This document shows positions 7,961-10,490 of a stretch of DNA of 10,490 nucleotides, piece by piece. Source of the DNA: Euperipatoides rowelli (Eukaryota > Onychophora > Udeonychophora > Euonychophora > Peripatopsidae); assembly GCA_003024985.2 (NCBI GenBank), contig PXIH01S0000492.1; one strand, written 5' to 3'. The notes beneath the pieces are model-generated. The model was not told the origin of the DNA. It searched no databases and was given only the letters and a program-made list of their open reading frames with translations. Numbering within the stretch: position 1 is the first letter of the stretch; each line of letters begins with the position of its first letter. The position numbers were made by a program, and so were the translations under genes.

Positions 7961-8413
7961 AACAGCGCGGAGGTAGCATTTCAAACACTCAAACAAAAAC
8001 TAATTACTGCACCCCTACTAGCCTTCCCAAGGAATGACAAACCATTCATTATGAAGACTGACGCCTCACTCACTTCACTAGGAGCAGTATTGGAGCAAGA
8101 AAATGAAAATGGCGAGTTCCAACCTATTGCTTATGGTAGTCATAGGCTAAACAAAGCTGAGTGAAACTAAGCTGTCATAGAACGCGAAGCTTTAGCCATC
8201 ATATTTGCTTTAGACCACTGCAAACACATGAGTTATGGGAACAGACCATAAGCCATTAATTTACATGATCGAACTAATACAAATTCTATAGTGGCAAGGT
8301 GGATGATCAGTATACAACAAAATGGCATCCATTTTGAACATATTCCCGGTAGACTGAATAGCTTTGCCGGCATGCTCTCGCGAAATCACGAAGAAACCCG
8401 AGACCTAGCCTGA
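7961..8413 (+). pseudogene. RNase H relic (Gypsy Pol)
   Basis: RNase H removes the RNA strand during reverse transcription. The frame that entered at 7787 continues: EVAFQTLKQKLITAP, then KTDASLTSLGAVLEQE with the first acidic residue at 8060-8062, PIAYGSHRLN, two stops (TGA 8162, TAA 8168) that fall in the usual AE-x-N-Y segment, and EREALAIIFALDHC with its Glu. TDHKPLIYM (8241-8267) is in another frame after a small deletion, then the first frame returns from 8282 with VARWMISIQQNGIHFEHIPG. The final conserved A-D-x-L-S-R reads AGMLSR, so the last acidic residue is Gly. The frame ends at TGA 8411-8413. Confidence 0.9.
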
Positions 8414-8466
8414 GACCAACACATGCGCACTAGAAATTAACAAAAGACCAATCACAATTGAGCTAA

Positions 8467-8948
8467 TGCAGCAAGAACAACAAAAAAGACGATTACTGTA
8501 ATAATTTGATAAATAAAATAAAGGAAGGAAATTCAAATAACGAAAACTTTATCTTTGATGAAACCCAAATACTCATGAAATCAATACTATTAGGAAAATC
8601 AAATCTCTCAGCTTACAGAACAGTAGTCCCAGCATCCCTCATACCGGATGTTTTGTATTTCTACTACGATAGCATCATTGGGTGACACTTTTCCTTAGAT
8701 AAAACGCTATACAAAATAAAAAGAAACTTTACTTGGGAAACAATCTTTACAGACATACAAGAATATATCAAAAGCTGTGAAAAATGTCAGCGTAGGAACA
8801 GATGACTTGTAAAAGCTCCTATACAAGCTGTTTAGGAGCTTTTACACGCTTGTCAAAGGTCAGCATCAATATTTTAGGTCCATTCTCTACCACACGGAGA
8901 AACAAATCACCCCCCACCTTGTTGGGCAAAAGTGTACTTAAAAATTAG
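8467..8948 (+). pseudogene. Integrase relic, truncated in catalytic core
   Basis: Integrase inserts the element into the host chromosome. The N-terminal zinc-binding (HHCC) domain is readable in one frame from 8467: SAYRTVVPASLIPDVL, then YYDSIIG, a TGA at 8683, HFSLDKTLYKIKRNFTWE, and CEKCQRRN with both Cys codons (8776-8778, 8785-8787). The first His of HHCC appears replaced by Tyr; the second (8686-8688) remains. Stops follow at 8803 and 8833. In another frame SKVSINILGPFSTT (from about 8853) is the start of the catalytic core, where the usual D-I-L-G-P Asp is Asn (8868-8870). Homology fades near 8930, so most of the core and the C-terminal domain are missing. Confidence 0.85.
8808..8846. 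repeat. Perfect 13-bp inverted repeat in integrase relic
   Basis: TGTAAAAGCTCCT at 8808-8820 is matched exactly in reverse complement by AGGAGCTTTTACA at 8834-8846, with a 13-base spacer. It lies at the junction between the HHCC domain and the catalytic core, where the reading frame changes. It could be a template-switch repair scar or a hairpin terminator-like fold; no known Gypsy integrase feature sits here. Confidence 0.85.
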
Positions 8949-9281
8949 GAAGAAATCAGGATGATTTGTTCTGTGATTTGCTACTAATTAGAATAGCAAA
9001 TGACATATTTGTCTTGATATTTTGACTGAAAATTCTTCCTGTAACCCACGCTTATTGTACCCATATCACAACAGATACCAATATATGCATTATTTATATG
9101 TGTAGTATTAGACAGTTTACTGTACAGTATATTTAATGGTTAGTCTTATTATTTGATTGAAATTGAATCATGTCTACTATTTTACTGTACATAAATTATT
9201 GCATTAAGAATGATCAGTTTGGCATTTCGAGGATTGAAGGTTATAATATTGTATAGAGTATGAGCTATACTATCTATGGTA
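8935..9281 (-). other. 3' tail of minus-strand LINE
   Basis: This AT-rich stretch lies downstream, in minus orientation, of the last conserved LINE reading (minus-strand TAG at 9282-9284). It has no open frame and is best read as the 3' untranslated tail of that LINE. It contains a 12-base palindrome TACTGTACAGTA (9118-9129) and a two-part hairpin near its far end (8947-9040). No poly-A tail is visible at the border with the Gypsy relic, so the exact end near 8935 is inferred from where integrase similarity stops. Confidence 0.45.
8947..9040. repeat. Nested hairpin near LINE 3' end
   Basis: The inner arms TGTGATTTGCTA (8972-8983) and TAGCAAATGACA (8994-9005) pair at 11 of 12 positions around a 10-base loop. 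Outer arms AGGAAGAA (8947-8954) and TTCTTCCT (9033-9040) pair perfectly and enclose it. On the minus strand this lies at the very 3' end of the LINE tail, where several LINE clades carry a stem-loop that their RT recognises. The link to that function is inference. Confidence 0.65.
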
Positions 9282-9800
9282 CTACTTACTTGCTTTCTTA
9301 CTTAAATCCTTAGCAGACAGTTGGATAGGGTGGACCCCAGAGCCAGTAAGCTGCTGTAGGTACCAGAGAATAACTTCATCTTATTGCTCTTTCCATGTGT
9401 CACTATTCATAGTCAGTTTTCTTGCCTCTTTGATGTTAATTCTCTGGGTCCTGAGATTATCCACATGCTTAACCCAGGTCTTTCTTGGTGTGCTGTACAC
9501 TGAATTTTCTAAGCCGCAGGTAGCTGTCTCCATAGCAGCATGTGCGGAATATGATTCTCAATCATTCCACGCCACACATGACCAAACCAGCACAATCTAC
9601 ATCTTTGAATCTCATCCTCGATGGTAGATTGATTTTCATACCTTGATCATATTGTGGCATTTTTAATATGATCACGTAAGGAGATTCCTTGATGTCTAAG
9701 GCATCATATTTGAGAAGCTTCCTCTGTTTGAGTCTTCTTCGTAATTGTCCATGTCTCTGCACCATAAAAAAGCACATTAAAAAGTAACGCTCTAAAAAAG
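9282..9800 (-). pseudogene. LINE RT C-terminal relic, minus strand
   Basis: This is the carboxy-terminal end of a non-LTR retrotransposon ORF2 (endonuclease-reverse transcriptase). Reading the minus strand from about 9800, FRALLFNVLFYGAETWT gives the YGAETW hallmark (9749-9766). After a frame change come HIKNATI, RYENQSTIEDEIQ, RLCWFGHVWR (9569-9598) and IPHMLLWRQLPA, then in another frame TWVKHVDNLRTQRINIKEAR, finishing at TAG 9282-9284. The order matches the C-terminal tail after RT thumb in RTE-like and related LINEs. Several stops and at least two frameshifts show it is dead. The 5' part, including the RT palm and the endonuclease, is absent: the copy stops where the plus-strand LINE begins. 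Confidence 0.85.
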
Positions 9801-10490
9801 CACATGTTTGTTTTAATGGATTTGAAGTCTGCATTTGATTCTGTGGTTCACTCAATTCTCATGAAAAAATATATAATTTAAAATGTCCTATCTTTCTATT
9901 TAATTGGATTTGTGATTTCTTGCATAATAGAAAAATACAAACTAAAATTAACAATATAACTTCTGAAACAAAAATTTTAAAGTTGGGATTGCCTCAGGGA
10001 TCTGCTCTTTCTGCAATCCTATTTAACTTATATTTGACTGATTTTCCTTTTTCAGATAAATTTCAAAGTCGCTGATGATATAAAAAATTTTAAACATAAG
10101 GCAGATATTGAAGATCATCTCATATTTCAAGAGGAATTGGATAAGATAATTTTGTGGTTTAAAGATAATAATTTTACAATCAACATAGAAAAAACAATAT
10201 ATATATGAGTATAGGAAGAAACAAAAATAGAAGAGAATATAAAATTAACTGATTTAATAAGTTGTGTTAAATTCCATAATGATTTAGGAATTGTAGTAGA
10301 TTAAAGATACGACTTTTATGAACATACACTAAAAACTGGAAAACTAATGAGATCTAAATTTAGAATTTAAAAAAAACCACTTTAGATTTATAGATTGCAA
10401 TACATTTGATAAATTACAGTATATCAAATTTTTATACAACCTTCATTGGATTATGGAAATACAATCATCAACAATTTATATAAAAAAAAT
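9801..10490 (+). pseudogene. LINE reverse transcriptase relic, plus strand
   Basis: Non-LTR retrotransposon RT, which would copy element RNA at a nicked target. It opens abruptly at motif A: LMDLKSAFDSVVHSILMKK (9813-9869), with Asp and the AFD box intact. A frame change near 9875 gives FNWICDFLHNRKIQTKI and GLPQGSALSAILFNLYLTD (GLPQGS at 9986-10003). A second change between 10040 and 10071 gives VADDIKNFK (ADD at 10071-10079), ELDKIILWFKDNN and INIEK. Then, with stops at 10206 and beyond, follow the thumb segments CVKFHNDLGIVVD and PSLDYGN. The motif spacing is that of Jockey/CR1-type elements. Key catalytic residues remain, so decay is milder than in the minus-strand copy. The element runs off the window edge. 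Confidence 0.88.

Larger units (their letters stand above)
4352..8930 (+). mobile_element. Decayed Ty3/Gypsy-type LTR retrotransposon
   Basis: Modules follow the order Gag, protease, reverse transcriptase, RNase H, integrase, which is the Ty3/Gypsy (Metaviridae) order and excludes Copia, where integrase precedes RT. Each was recognised from motifs in the translated sequence: a split CCHC knuckle, D-[IT]-G protease, FLDD, TDAS, TDHKPL and the integrase CEKC pair. Every module has in-frame stops or frame changes, and the copy ends within the integrase core near 8930 with no polypurine tract or 3' LTR after it. The coding strand is A-rich, as is usual for retroelements. The internal part is certain. 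The left edge is not, because only one LTR could be present. No envelope-like frame was seen. Confidence 0.9.

Noticed and set aside
9282-10490. Twin-priming inversion of one LINE
   Set aside because: Twin priming would invert sequence from upstream of the right-hand piece; here the left piece is the C-terminal and 3' end, and the two appear to be of different LINE types.
1-10490. CRISPR array, bacterial operon, riboswitch or phage-type system
   Set aside because: No regularly spaced repeats, no compact gene order and no ribosome-binding-site pattern; the content is eukaryotic retroelement relics.

Overview
The window reads as repeat-dominated, AT-rich nuclear DNA from a eukaryote, most likely an invertebrate metazoan. 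The basis is the decayed LTR and non-LTR retrotransposons of animal type, long gene-free AT-rich stretches, two undetermined bases (2673 and 2711) and no compact gene arrangement. The species cannot be named from this sequence. No intact host protein gene, RNA gene or CRISPR array was found.

Layout. Positions 1-4350 hold no recognisable gene. They contain a cluster of GGCC-type short repeats (about 115-245), a T11A10 tract (414-434), a GC-richer block of unknown origin (about 990-1910), a 51-base imperfect palindrome (2080-2130), a degenerate tandem repeat leading into an unrecognised 79-codon open stretch (2929-3201), and a 20-bp direct repeat (3153 and 3220). Positions about 4350-8930 carry one decayed Ty3/Gypsy-type retrotransposon on the + strand: possible LTR or leader with a two-tier hairpin, possible primer-binding site, Gag with a CCHC knuckle, protease, reverse transcriptase, RNase H, and an integrase cut off at the start of its catalytic core. 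No 3' LTR follows. Positions about 8940-9800 hold the 3' end of a non-LTR retrotransposon (LINE) on the - strand, with the C-terminal YGAETW and RLCWFGHV motifs and a hairpin-bearing 3' tail. From about 9801 to the window end there is a second LINE on the + strand, which begins abruptly at RT motif A and includes GLPQGS and the ADD box.

How the parts relate. Gag, protease, RT/RNase H and integrase would together have made the capsid and enzymes of one Gypsy element. Every module now has stops or frameshifts and several key residues are changed, so the copy cannot act on its own. The two LINE pieces face away from each other with their broken 5' ends touching near 9800. The window looks like a graveyard of nested or adjacent insertions. 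No new biological system could be supported. The best leads are the hairpins at 4357-4419 and 8947-9040, the inverted repeat inside the integrase relic, and the unexplained block at 990-2130.
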